From Setaria digitata (lineage: Eukaryota > Nematoda > Chromadorea > Rhabditida > Setariidae), in the NCBI GenBank assembly GCA_003640385.1, contig RCAB01000126.1:83117-147116 (forward strand): a stretch of 64,000 nucleotides of DNA. The letters are read 5' to 3'. The position numbers and the translations under genes are program-made. This document shows positions 11,301 to 21,800 of the stretch, in pieces; position 1 is the first letter of the stretch, and each line of letters begins with the position of its first letter. Below the pieces are notes generated by a model, which was not told the DNA's origin, made no database searches, and worked only from the letters and a program-made list of their open reading frames with translations.

Positions 11301-13528
11301 GCACCAAAATCACTCATATATCTTAACGATGTTCGTAAACACATCGTCATTCTATCAAAAAAATTAAAAAATTTTATAAATGAGCAAGACTTGGAGAAGT
11401 AGACCTTGTAGTCACATTTTGTTTTTGTCGTTGCAGATAAATAACAGTATAGAAACAAATGCAGCCGATTTTCTCAGTGAACAGCTTATTGGAGAAAATG
11501 GTAGGATACACATTAGTGATTTGCAGACAGCGGCGGGAGCAGACATTGATCAATATAGTGTGAATTTTTAGTTTACATTTTAATTAAAGAAAAGCGAATT
11601 CATTTTAGCACACTTTCAGCATGCTGAATTTGTTTTTTTTTTTTTTTTTTTAATTTCTTCTTTGCAGCTCTTTTTAAAATTTAATAACTTCTTTTAGCGA
11701 GCACTTCTCTTTTTTTTTTTTTTTTAATTGTTATCTACTCAAACTCATAGCTCATTGAATTGACTAGGAAATGGCAATGTATATTTGTCTAACCATTTTT
11801 ACTCTCAGTAATGAGCGTAGTTCAAGGGATTACCTTCTTTATTCTCTTTGATTAAAGATGTTGCAGAGCAATGTTTGTAATCCTGTTGCCAAATCTTCTG
11901 ATACGTCACATATATTTGTTGAAAAATGTAACCGGATGCCGGTTATAATTAGACGAAATTCGGAGTCAGATAAAGCAGGAGAAGCAGTCGGAAGGCAGGA
12001 TAATATTGATGATCAGTTTTTCGAGCTTACTGTCAGTGATGTGCAGAGTATTCGTCGGGATCTTATAGCAGAGGCGTTTGTTTTATTAATTTAAAAAATA
12101 GATATAATTATCTATAATTGTTAAATTTCGAACGCATTAAAGAGTCAAATCGAACATATCAAGTCATTTTAATGGATAAATTTTTAGAGGAGTACAAGAG
12201 CAGAAGACTTTAATACCGAAAACATATGTCGCTGAAAGGAATAGACTCCAAAAAGAGGAAAGCTACAAGCATACTGTAGTACGATTCAATTGTGCTGACA
12301 AAACGACTATTCAAGCTCAGTTTATTTCACGAGAACCTGGTTATTATTCTGGCATCATTCTGGCAAATTTAGCTTTATAAGATTTTTTCTTTTGTAACAT
12401 TTTTTTTGGTTGATAATTGAGATTTATTTTACCCTCATTTCACTGTTGTTGTTTAAAAGTGTTTGTCTTCCAGATTTATCATGTGATACATAGAGGAGTA
12501 TGTGCGATATTTCAGTGTCGAGATTGTTTGAGTTCATAAGAGAAAATTTGAAAAATGCGACGACTAATTTTGATCTTTGTCTTGCCAATCAGAAGCTGCC
12601 ATCGACTACCGCGAAAAATCTGATTGAAGTCGGTGTCGCTCCAAAATCTTCACTATATATAAGATTTCACTCATCAGAAAACGCATTTGGTAATTTTCTT
12701 TGCTGTTGCTAAGTCTGATGGAATGCTCACAAAGATTTACAAGAAAGTTTTGAAAGTTTAAGTTAAATTTACTTGTGAAGGAGTTTAAAATTTGAATTTA
12801 ATATGAAAGCTGTTCTGAACAGCTTTCATATTAAATTTTTTTGAAGGGTATCATTGGGTCCTTTTTAATGATTAGGAATTTTACGTGACTTTTTTTTTTC
12901 ATATCGACGTCTTCTTTACTGTTCAGTAAATTGGTGCAGCAGTTATGGATAAAAAAGATTTCTTAGGTCCTTCTAGCCTTCTAAAAAAGTTATCATTCTG
13001 GTTGTCAAATCAGGACACAGTTGTCTAAAAAGGTTTTAGGGATTTTCCTGCAAAGGTGTATTGTAGACTTCTTTTTTTCTTTTTGCAGCTGCTCATTTTA
13101 TACTAGAGAAATTCTGTGAAGTACCTATAGCGGAAGCGAATGAACTCAGCTTGGAATGGTAGGTTTACGCTCCAGAATGTATAAGTCAAATTCGATAATA
13201 TACAAGTTAAATACTTGCTTATCTTGTTTAGTTCATCTACTTGTATCTGCTAAAACATTATTGTATTTTCACTGAGGCTAATTGATTTGATGATATTGGT
13301 GAAGATTGATCATTTTGAAACTCTTGAAAACATTTGGTGTCCTTTTTATACTGCTTCAGGTTATCGGTAAATAGCATTTATCAACCGTATAATCCAAAAG
13401 TAGAAAATGCCAAAGATGTTCGCCCGCATGGAAAGCGTCAGTCAGAAGCGGCAGAAAGCGGTGCAGGACCGCCGAAGTTACGGCAGCAGCCATCAGAGAA
13501 TTTGCCAAAATGGTTCAGAAAACCGTAA
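8362..13528 (+). CDS. ASPSCR1: TUG/ASPSCR1-like UBX-domain tether protein
   Basis: Orthologue of TUG (ASPSCR1), a p97/VCP-binding UBX protein that in mammals retains GLUT4 vesicles and affects Golgi and p97 hexamer assembly. Phase-consistent exons: 8362-8439, 8659-8847, 9137-9283, 9531-9604, 9986-10139, 10646-10722, 10831-10966, 11437-11559, 11858-12075, 12188-12339, 12516-12689, 13089-13158, 13360-13528; about 586 residues against 553 in human. The first four exons give the N-terminal ubiquitin-like fold (GITVICPNSHR, LTGLPNNATVEM, LADGSRFMQEF). Next is a Lys/Glu-rich coiled stretch, then DDQFFELTVSDVQ, which matches the conserved FFELTVDDV of TUG. A UBX domain follows (exons at 12188-12689), and the protein ends in LPKWFRKP, equivalent to the VPKWLK tail of TUG. 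The 11559/11858 junction uses a weak GTGAAT donor and is the least certain. The intron at 9605-9985 contains a contig join and an alternative exon. Confidence 0.9.
9678..9890. repeat. Contig-join duplication around N at 9784
   Basis: Bases 9678-9783 and 9785-9890 are 106-base direct repeats separated by a single N. They differ at one base (CATCCTAAC versus CATCTTAAC). The geometry, repeat directly abutting one N, is that of two overlapping contigs that were not merged. Confidence 0.92.
9691..9923 (+). other. Alternative or duplicated exon in the TUG gene, with contig join inside
   Basis: An acceptor (TTTATTAG, ending 9690) is in phase with the upstream TUG exon ending at 9604. It opens a frame whose segment SNIVNMSPDND resembles YSAVSMSPDEL of the standard next exon at 9986. 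Once the artefactual duplication around N 9784 is removed, the frame reaches a stop at about 9921-9923 without a donor of the right phase. It could be an alternative terminal exon giving a short protein, or a decayed copy of the 9986 exon. Confidence 0.45.
12795..12837. repeat. Perfect 43-bp palindrome (21-bp arms, 1-base spacer)
   Basis: Arm 12795-12815 is exactly complementary to arm 12817-12837, with a single T (12816) between. It lies in the TUG intron 12690-13088. The bases just outside do not pair. No flanking target-site duplication was recognised. Confidence 0.95.
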
Positions 13529-14437
13529 ATTTTTTGGAATTATGGAATTATGAAGGATTATAATGAACTATTGAAGAAAATTGGAAGTTGCTTCAGAACC
13601 GGGATTAAGCGTTGTTTAGCGAAAATTCATTGAACAAATAATCGGATATGTTTGCTTCATGGATTTCTGAGTTCTAGGTGAAAAATTGATTTGAAAATTT
13701 GGAATGTTTGCTGATATTGGAAAACAATATAGATTTTAAAATTTTCAAGGAATCATGAATTCGAGTAAATTAGTTATAGCGGTTATCATATCCAGCAGAC
13801 CTCGCTAATTTTTTGCTAAATTAAATGGAGCAAAAAAGTCCGAAATTTTTCTTCGGAAATGCACGTGATATTATTTAGTTTTTCATCATAAATTTCATCG
13901 TAATTTGATTAAATTATTGTTCAACTCAGTGGATATGTTGCATGCACAACTAAGCTAGACATGTTTATTTGTTGCTTAGTAAGAAAGATACTTCATACAT
14001 CTCCTAATGAAGAAAGATGAAATAAGTGGATGTTAGCAGGCTGTAAAAATACTGATAGTTGAGACTTCAATGATTTACTGCGAAAAGTGTCACTTCTTAA
14101 ATACCCGTTTCTGTTGCCTGGTTTTGAGTACAGTATAGAAGGTATCTTACTGCATTTAAGCTATACTTGTAACATATATGTCAGGTTCGTAAATTGTATC
14201 AAAGTGCCATTCAAAAAAAAACTATGGAAACATTTAATGAAGAGAAAGGAAGTGAGGGAGGATGCAAAAAAGACGCATGAGAAGAGTAGTGAGTAATTAA
14301 ATAAATGAAATATGTGCATGATTAACCGCTATGGAAAAGATGCTTTAGCTCAAATGATTGTTAGCATTCACTTTAGGAGATGGTTGTGTTTGAAATTTTT
14401 ATATCTTTCAGAGTTCAAATAATTGCAATATACAAAG
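13529..14437. other. Intergenic region, TUG to minus-strand gene
   Basis: This is the 3' flank of TUG and of the convergent minus-strand gene. No supported coding exon or clear AATAAA was seen. The open frames here are short and lack splice or codon support. Confidence 0.5.
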
Positions 14438-15602
14438 CTAATCTTTTCGCTTTGAACGATTTCCGATCTTATTTTGGTAGTTATTAGCTCGACTGCCATA
14501 TCTATCACTTGCACCTACTAGTGGAGAGCAGATAGTTGGCATACGCAAGAGATCTGCATGAATACTTGGTTCCATATCATCCAACACCTGAAATTTAATT
14601 GTTTCATCGGTGTTATGTGATGCAGCAGAATGATTTTTTTTATTCATCGTTTTGCAAGCATTTTTTACAAGTGCAAAATGAGAATGATAAGTTCCTAGAA
14701 GTTATATGATGAAGATGGATTATTGTCACTTCATCATCTCCATTCTTTTCTTAATTACCTCATAGTAAGCATTAAATTATAATTTCATTTCTATAACATT
14801 TCCTTTGTGTGTGAAATTATTGAACATTTATCATTTCACTTTACTGCATTCATCATTTTCCCCTAATGCATCCTATTCTATCGAAAGAACTTCCTCTTAA
14901 CAATTCCTGAACTTTGATGATTTAGAAAATTCTTCACTGCATGATTGAGATGATTCTATGGTACTAATTCAACATGAGGAAAAAAAGATGTTGCTGAAAC
15001 CTGTTTAGGTAGGGAATCCAGTGAGTAACAGTTCTGTTTATGCCACCATTTTGGTGGTCGAAGTATGCTTGGCAAAGTGGATACTGTTGATGGTGCAGCG
15101 AGTTCAGGTGTGGCACATTCTTGACTTCTGTTGTTAATTAGATAGCTGGAACTTGATATCGCCTCATACATTGTGCATAATTTATCATTGCATATCGTAC
15201 TGTTGATATTTCCGCTTTTATTTGTCTAAAATGAAAACAGTTCAGAGCAAATTTGATAATTAGTGAAATTTGATTTAAGGGTTCTTCATCATAACTACTT
15301 CATTACCAAGCATCATACGATACTGGATGCTTGTGTTGTTGTTTGTCATACTGGATGGCTTGTAAAAGAAAAAATTTGTCAGAAATTTCTAAATCGCCTC
15401 TTTTTTTCGTCATCTTCATGAAGGATAATTTTCTAGATTCAAAAGTAAAAATATGCGACGAAGCATCTTCCGGNTTAATTTCTAACATATTTATTAATAC
15501 TTATTCTATTACATCTTCATGAAGGATAATTTTCTAGATTCAAAAGTAAAAATATGCGACGAAGCATCTTCCGGTTTTGGAAATTTTAGGAACTTAATTA
15601 TG
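14438..15602 (-). CDS. Unrecognised protein, 3' exons (fragmented by contig join)
   Basis: I do not recognise this protein. Reading the minus strand, three exons are phase-consistent. One spans 15352 to about 15595 (KPEDASSHIF, KKRGDLEISDKFFLLQAIQ; contains the N join). The second is 15224-15001 (TNKSGN, LAAPSTVSTLPSILRPPK, WWHKQNCYSLDSLPKQ). The last is 14587-14438 (VLDDMEPSIHADLLRM, ending NRSKRKD stop). The product is polar, with a Pro/Ser stretch and a basic C-terminus; no membrane segment or known domain was seen. In the first exon, the two contig copies disagree about what follows the shared segment: one continues coding, while the other runs into a GTAATA donor or stop. The exon structure there is therefore unreliable. 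It is probably connected to the exon at 15609-15789. Confidence 0.55.
15411..15574. repeat. Contig-join duplication around N at 15474
   Basis: A 63-base segment (15411-15473) recurs at 15512-15574, beyond an N and 37 unrelated bases. It lies inside a minus-strand coding exon. Unlike the other joins, the second contig carries extra, diverged sequence before the repeat, suggesting a haplotype difference or a misjoin. Confidence 0.88.
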
Positions 15603-15608
15603 ACTAAC

Positions 15609-15789
15609 TAGATGCTTTTTTCTTTCGAGATTGGTTAATAATGATGAAAAAGCTTTTTGTCTCATTCGAAATTCATCGGAAATCTTGCGAAACAATACTT
15701 GTCTTCCCTCTCTTTCAGGGAATTTAATTTCAATCTTTTTTTTTTCTAGTCTTTTCAAAAGAGAATTCAAAATGAATTTGAAAACAAAC
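15609..15789 (-). CDS. Candidate coding exon of the same or neighbouring minus-strand gene
   Basis: On the minus strand an acceptor (AAAGTACAG) precedes an open 181-base segment ending at a GTTAGT donor. It encodes a charged, helix-prone sequence including LEKKKIEIKFPEREGRQ and SSLLTNLERKKHL. The downstream exon begins only about 16 bases later, too short for an intron, so an indel or assembly error may separate them. The function is not recognised. Confidence 0.4.
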
Positions 15790-16352
15790 CTGTACTTTTA
15801 TATGAGGAAGTGACTTTGGACTATTTAAGGCAGTAATTTGTTCACCTGCTCTGAAATTTTAGAATCGATAAGTTTCGTTAAAAAAAAAAAAAAAGAAAAA
15901 GAGAAGGGAATAATACATTTTTTATATTCAAATTAAAATCCTTTAATTACTAAGGAAGTAAATAGTCAATAATCTTTTTTCTCACTGAAAGTACAAGTAA
16001 TCTTTTTTTTTTCTATTTCCTTTCACTTTCATTCATTTTAAAATATTAAAAGAGAAATGGCAAAAAACAATTGAAAATTTATGCATTTTCCTTTCTTCCC
16101 TGTCCATTTTCTGTTCTCAAAGAATAACTTCAAACTGGAATGAACAACTGAAATAACTGGAAATCCCAACTTTTTTTTTTTTTTTCTAATTTAATAATTA
16201 TTCTGCTAAAGCTTAATTCGATACTTTTTATTAAACTTATTATGTGTAACTTTTAAATACTTATAAAAAAATAAATAAATAATGCCAACTGATCGAAGGA
16301 ATGAAATATTATAAAATTTATTCAATTATTTCGTCTAAGAGTTCTCTGTCCA

Positions 16353-16544
16353 TTAAAATTTAACAAACTTCAGCAAACTTTGCTTATTTTGTGCACTATC
16401 CGAAGGCATTCCATCATCTCGAAATTGTCCTTGTCTTTGTCCTTGTCCTTTGGTAGTCCGTAAAAATTCAATGTAATCAATTTTTTCAGCATCATCTTGT
16501 TGCTCATCAATCTCTCGTCCTTTTTCCATTAGATTATCTTTTAC
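16353..16544 (-). CDS. Candidate exon of unrecognised charged protein
   Basis: On the minus strand, the acceptor CCCCTTAG precedes an open segment with ATG at 16529 (MEKGREIDEQQDDAEKIDY). It continues through a Gln/Gly-rich stretch (KGQGQRQGQF) to a TAA at 16355-16353. The acceptor just before the ATG would fit a trans-splice site of a first exon, or an internal exon of the gene at 14438-15789. No donor in the right phase to link it was found. The codon content looks real, but the function is unknown. Confidence 0.4.
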   Translation of the reverse strand, partial: VKDNLMEKGREIDEQQDDAEKIDYIEFLRTTKGQGQRQGQFRDDGMPSDSAQNKQSLLKFVKF

Positions 16545-18899
16545 CTAAGGGGAAGTTAACAGTTGAAATATAGTAATTAAGTTACATTATAATTCGTTCT
16601 ATAGAGCAGAGCAACAGAATGTGTGAAAGTTTCAGGCGAAAACTTGACTATGAATTCCTCCAATAGAATGCCAAAAAAAAATTTGTAAAATTTAATTGAG
16701 AGCATGTGAGTACTACATGTGATAAGATATAATTAATTACACCATCACTGTTATCATATGGAAGTGTAAAATGGTCGGTGAATTTCATAGTCTGTTGCAA
16801 TAAGTGACAACTCAGATAACAGAATCAACGCAATGATGCATGATCAGATTAGACTTTTTTTTCATAAATTTTATTATCACAAGTACATTTTATCCATTAT
16901 CTACCATTATAATTATCACTTTATCTCTATGTATATATATCTCTATGCAAAAAAATATATATTTATTTATATTAATATTTAAAAAAAATGAAGATTTTGA
17001 AGAGAAGAGATTCACTGATCAAAGAATAAAAAAAAAAAAGAAAAAAAAAAGGGAAGAAAGAAGGGTAGTGAAAAAATTGAAAGAACGGAATGGAAATGTG
17101 ATAAAAATTTGGAATAAGTGTAGATGAAAAGGAAAATGCTTAACGGAGGAGGGCATTTCATGCACTAACTTGATTAAATGAAATAATACAAATAATCTAA
17201 TGTTTATTGCTTCTTAGTAACTTGCTAACATATATACACCTTAGCAACTTATTTATTTCACATAGCAACCGGTAAAATCATTAAATATACAAGCAATAAC
17301 TACAAATACTATGATCATTATTAATAGAGCTCAAAGAAAAACGAACAAGCAGATGGCTCAAAGATTTGATAAGATCAGTGTATCAATAATTAAAAAAGCA
17401 GAATCATTTTGAAATGCTGCTACTTCATTGCAACTGGTAATAATAAGTTATTCATTTCTTGATCAGATCCTAAAATATGACAAAATGTGATTGGCTGCAT
17501 CTTTCACTGATCTAGTGCTAGGTTTTCAGAGTTGAAATTATGTTCAACAAATATATATATATATATCAAAAAAAGAAAATTTTGCGGAACTTGATCGCAT
17601 TCAATTCCTTTGATGAATGATTGATTATCAGTTCTACATTTTTCTGGTAGCCTTTTATCTTATGATAAGAGAAAATGCCTTTTCGAAGTTCACCATCCGA
17701 TCGATGTTTCAGAAATAAATGAATTTATTTCTTTTTTGCCCACAAAAGCGCATTACTTCTTGCTTTTTTTTAATTAGTGTTATTTGGTTCTCTTTTCACG
17801 GTAGCTATCTATCCTTCCTTGTAGCTCTTTCCATATTATTGTTCTCTTTGCATTTTCATTTTTCCAAAAAAAAAAAAAAAAAATTATTAGAATTAAAAAA
17901 ATTTATCACAGCAGCTATTGCTGTAAGAATAAGAATGAAAAGAAGATCGAAAAATATTTTATCCTAAAAATCAATTTAATATTTATGAAATATTTCTTTC
18001 GTCAAAAAATTTTTATATGATAAAATTTAATTTGCACATTTTGCTTATCTGACAATGATGCTTTTTAGCGGTGAAATACTTAGAAGTTTGAAGCGATTTA
18101 AGCTTATTTCTTTGCCATTAAATTATTCCCGTGCTAGTTTTAATTGCTTTTCTCCCTATATCACTTACACGTATCATTATCATTTTATGTGAATTTTAGT
18201 TTAGCTTGATCAGTTTTTGTGGAACTTCGAAAACATCTCATTGAAATTGAAAATAGAACTCAATGACTTAATCTCTATTATAGGTCAAAGTGGAAACACT
18301 GAAATTTTTTGAAAAAAAAAAAAATAACATTCCACTTATTTTGTTGCAATCATAAATTTTCTCATTAAATTTATTTTAAATTTAAAAATCATTGTATTTG
18401 TATCCTGTCACGTCCATTATACTTTTACAGGAAAATTTATAAAAAAAAAAAAAGAAAAAATTTGAAAATAATAATGCAATAAATAATATATTTGATAACA
18501 TACTATTGGCATATCAAATATTGCAATTCCACACAAGTGCTAGTAGTTTTTTTATATCAACCTTAAAATGATATCTTGGATGATATCAGGAAGAGAAAGG
18601 AAAACCACCTACAATTTTAGCGATAAAACGATAAAATATCATTCGTTTGACACCATCCATACAAGTATTATAAATTTTTAATGATAAGAAATCTAATTTT
18701 ACTCTTCGACTAACTGTTTTCAAATGTGAAACGTATATCTTTTTCAACTACGCAATTACTTGTGATAATGGAAGAAGCATTCTGATGCTGATCTCAGAAG
18801 TTCGAAAAAAAAAAAAAAACAACAGCAAAGATTCCAATGTCTGAAAACGTAATATGCTTGAAGTAAATCCAAATACATTTTTATAAAGTAATATCACAG
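16545..18899. other. Intergenic, very AT-rich, no supported gene
   Basis: It contains A-tracts (for example 17028-17050 and 17867-17882) and short TA repeats (near 17552-17566). Open frames here are Lys/Phe-rich homopolymer artefacts. It is 3' of the EMAP gene, and no canonical AATAAA could be assigned to that gene. Confidence 0.5.
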
Positions 18900-21800
18900 T
18901 TACACTTGATATTTGGATAATTTCCACTGATAAATTGTCCCATCGTTGCTACCATCACTAATTAGAAGCTTCCCTACGAAAGAAACATTTCTTGTAGAGA
19001 TGCTGTAACCAGATATTTCCTTGTAGGAAGCCTAAATTAATATTTCAAGTTCAGAAAGTAACACAGCAACAAACAATTCAGTTGAAATTAGAAATTTTAA
19101 TTTCTAAATTTATCTCTTTGTATTTTCTAATTTTTCTTTCAGATAAAATTTGTCCGATATAAAATTAAACTGTAGCTTCTTCAAAAGCATTTGTATTTGA
19201 TCATTTTTAAACATTACATCGTAAAAGTTTTGTCCAAAGCTGAATAATCTTATCTTTTACTAGTGATAAATGATATGCTGGTTTTTCTTTTTAGAGTAAT
19301 AATGAAAACCATTCTGTCTGATAAAATCTAATTTAGTCTTATTTTAGTATAGCATCTATCTTCGATCATCAGACTAGTAAGCTAATTTGATAAGCTAAAA
19401 AACCTGATGGGAACGAGAAATTCTTCAAAATCCATTTCATACTTCAAAAAAAAAAAGAATTTCCGAATATTACATAAAAATTACCAGAAGTGTTGTTGTT
19501 GGATAGTGATAAAAGCGAAGCGTACCGTTCGAGAGCGCTACCGCAACGTACCGGCCGTCCGGACTGCGGTCGATTGAAGCGACGGATTTCAGGGAGTAGT
19601 ATGAAATGCATGCATTCTCGAATGAAACTGGACACGATGCAGAAGCCCAGTTCACTAAACTGACCTCTTGCACAGTAGCTGGTTGACCTGTGCTTGAATT
19701 CCCTAAAATATGCCACATACATTTTCCAAACTATTTGCTGGCAAAATTAAAATTTCTTAAACTTGAACTAAAATTAAAAACTCTCCCAATGTGAATTGCC
19801 AAATTTTACGCATTATTAATATTCAATTCTTTTTATGATTGCAGAGGTATCTTTTTAATTAGCCATGTGCCTTATAAAAGGAGAAAAGTGCTACACCTTA
19901 CAGATATAATGCTGAAGTTTATTATCGTTGGCTCGAAGCAGTGTACCATCAGTGGACCAGTCGATCTTCCGTATCGAAGCATTCAGCTCCTAAAACCAAT
20001 TTAGGCTCCAGAAAGTTTTCAAATTGCTAGTATTAATTAATTATCAACTTTCTTTCATTCAGGCTGCTTTAGAGCAGAACATTTGGAGTGTGTTAGTGCA
20101 AAGTCAGAAAACGATTTAAAATTACGTAATAAATTACAGCACTTGATTGAACTCTGCCCGTTAATTAACAATTAATAATCTACCGTAATCTCTGACACTT
20201 TAACATAGTGACGGAAATCACCCGATATAGCATAGATCAATAGTTTCTTTTTCTGAAAAAAAAAAAAAAAAAAAAGCTTTAATGTCTTCGATTTTGAAAA
20301 AAGAAAAATGAACAAATAAATAAGTGTTCCTTGACTGATTTTGTCATTTTTAGCGATTGGTTCGATGATAAGAAAGAAGCAACCATAGAAGAAGAAGAAT
20401 TGGTAGCGGAAAAAGTTTGTGTTGAAAAGAAAGTTTATACCTGGATGAAATAGCTCAGAGTTAAACATACGAATTAAAAGTGATTAGAAAGAAATAAGAA
20501 AAAAAAAAAGAAAGGAAATCTTCTCGAACTTCTTTTTGATAAGAAAATGTTATCAATTCAATTCTGAATCATTTCAAAACTTACACCAAAATTAAATCGA
20601 ATTAAACTTCCGGGAAACGGAGAAGAAGTAAAGTAAAAGTGTAAAATTGTGCAGCAAAAATTAATTTACATCAGTTGCAACAGCCAGAAAATTGCCAGTT
20701 GTTGAAAATCGTACAGCCGTAATGTCGCTATCTGATTCCTCTTCAAATGCGTAGATTTGTGTCCGATTCATGTAATTATAAATGGCCCAAGTTCCGCTGG
20801 CAAAGCCAATTGCAAATGTATCACCTTCCGGATGAAAATCCACGCAACATATTCCATCCTTTAATTCACGCAAGTTCACGTAGGTTAAATTCTACACATA
20901 TATATTATACAATGTACGTTATATGCACTGTATATACAATATATACATACTTTTAAAAACTCTAGTAGCACTTAAAATATCGTAACTGTTAATTAGATTT
21001 AATTAATCTCGAAAGAAATTTTAGTTTTGAGCAAATCTTGCTCAGAATAAACAAGAAACCTTAAAATGCAAGCTCCAAAGTATCGTCTTCGCTTCTGTAT
21101 CAAACAATCGTAATTTATTATCAGTTGAAGAGGTGAGAAATTGCGGTTTTGTTGGATGTGCGGCAATATTTGTTACAAAATCTGCATGTGCCTGCATAAT
21201 TTTTAGTCAAATTAATTAATTAAATTCTTGACTTAAGATTAAAGTGAAAGAAAAAAGAGAGAAGCAAATTTGATTCGTATAACTGTTAAATGAAATGATT
21301 ACATTAAGTATTATTTAAAATCCACTGAACCTGTTGAATACGTTGGAAGCCGTCATCTAAGGTACCACTCCAAATTGCATTTCGTGTTGTACCAATTAAT
21401 AAATGAGAAGTTGGAGTTGATGCTATGGTACGTATTAAATCGTTTCCTTCGTTCGGAAACTGAAATTGAAGGAATTATAGTTCCTTGCTAGCTAGTCAAA
21501 TGAATTATTATCAGAAGAGAGTTAGGAACAGTTAAACTTAGAATATTGCTTAAAAGAATAGAACTGAGCAGGAAATGATTACTGCGAAAATGATTGACTT
21601 CTCACGATATCACGATATCACCAACGTATATCACGATATCACCAACGCATCAACATGATATAACTAAGCGTAAAACTTCACATTAAACCACAAATTACTT
21701 TTCGTATTCTTTAACATTTCCTTTCCCAATTTTCTTGCTTAAAATATCATGGATTTTGCATTTATACGTACTGCTATTGGGCCACGAATTTTGATCAGAC

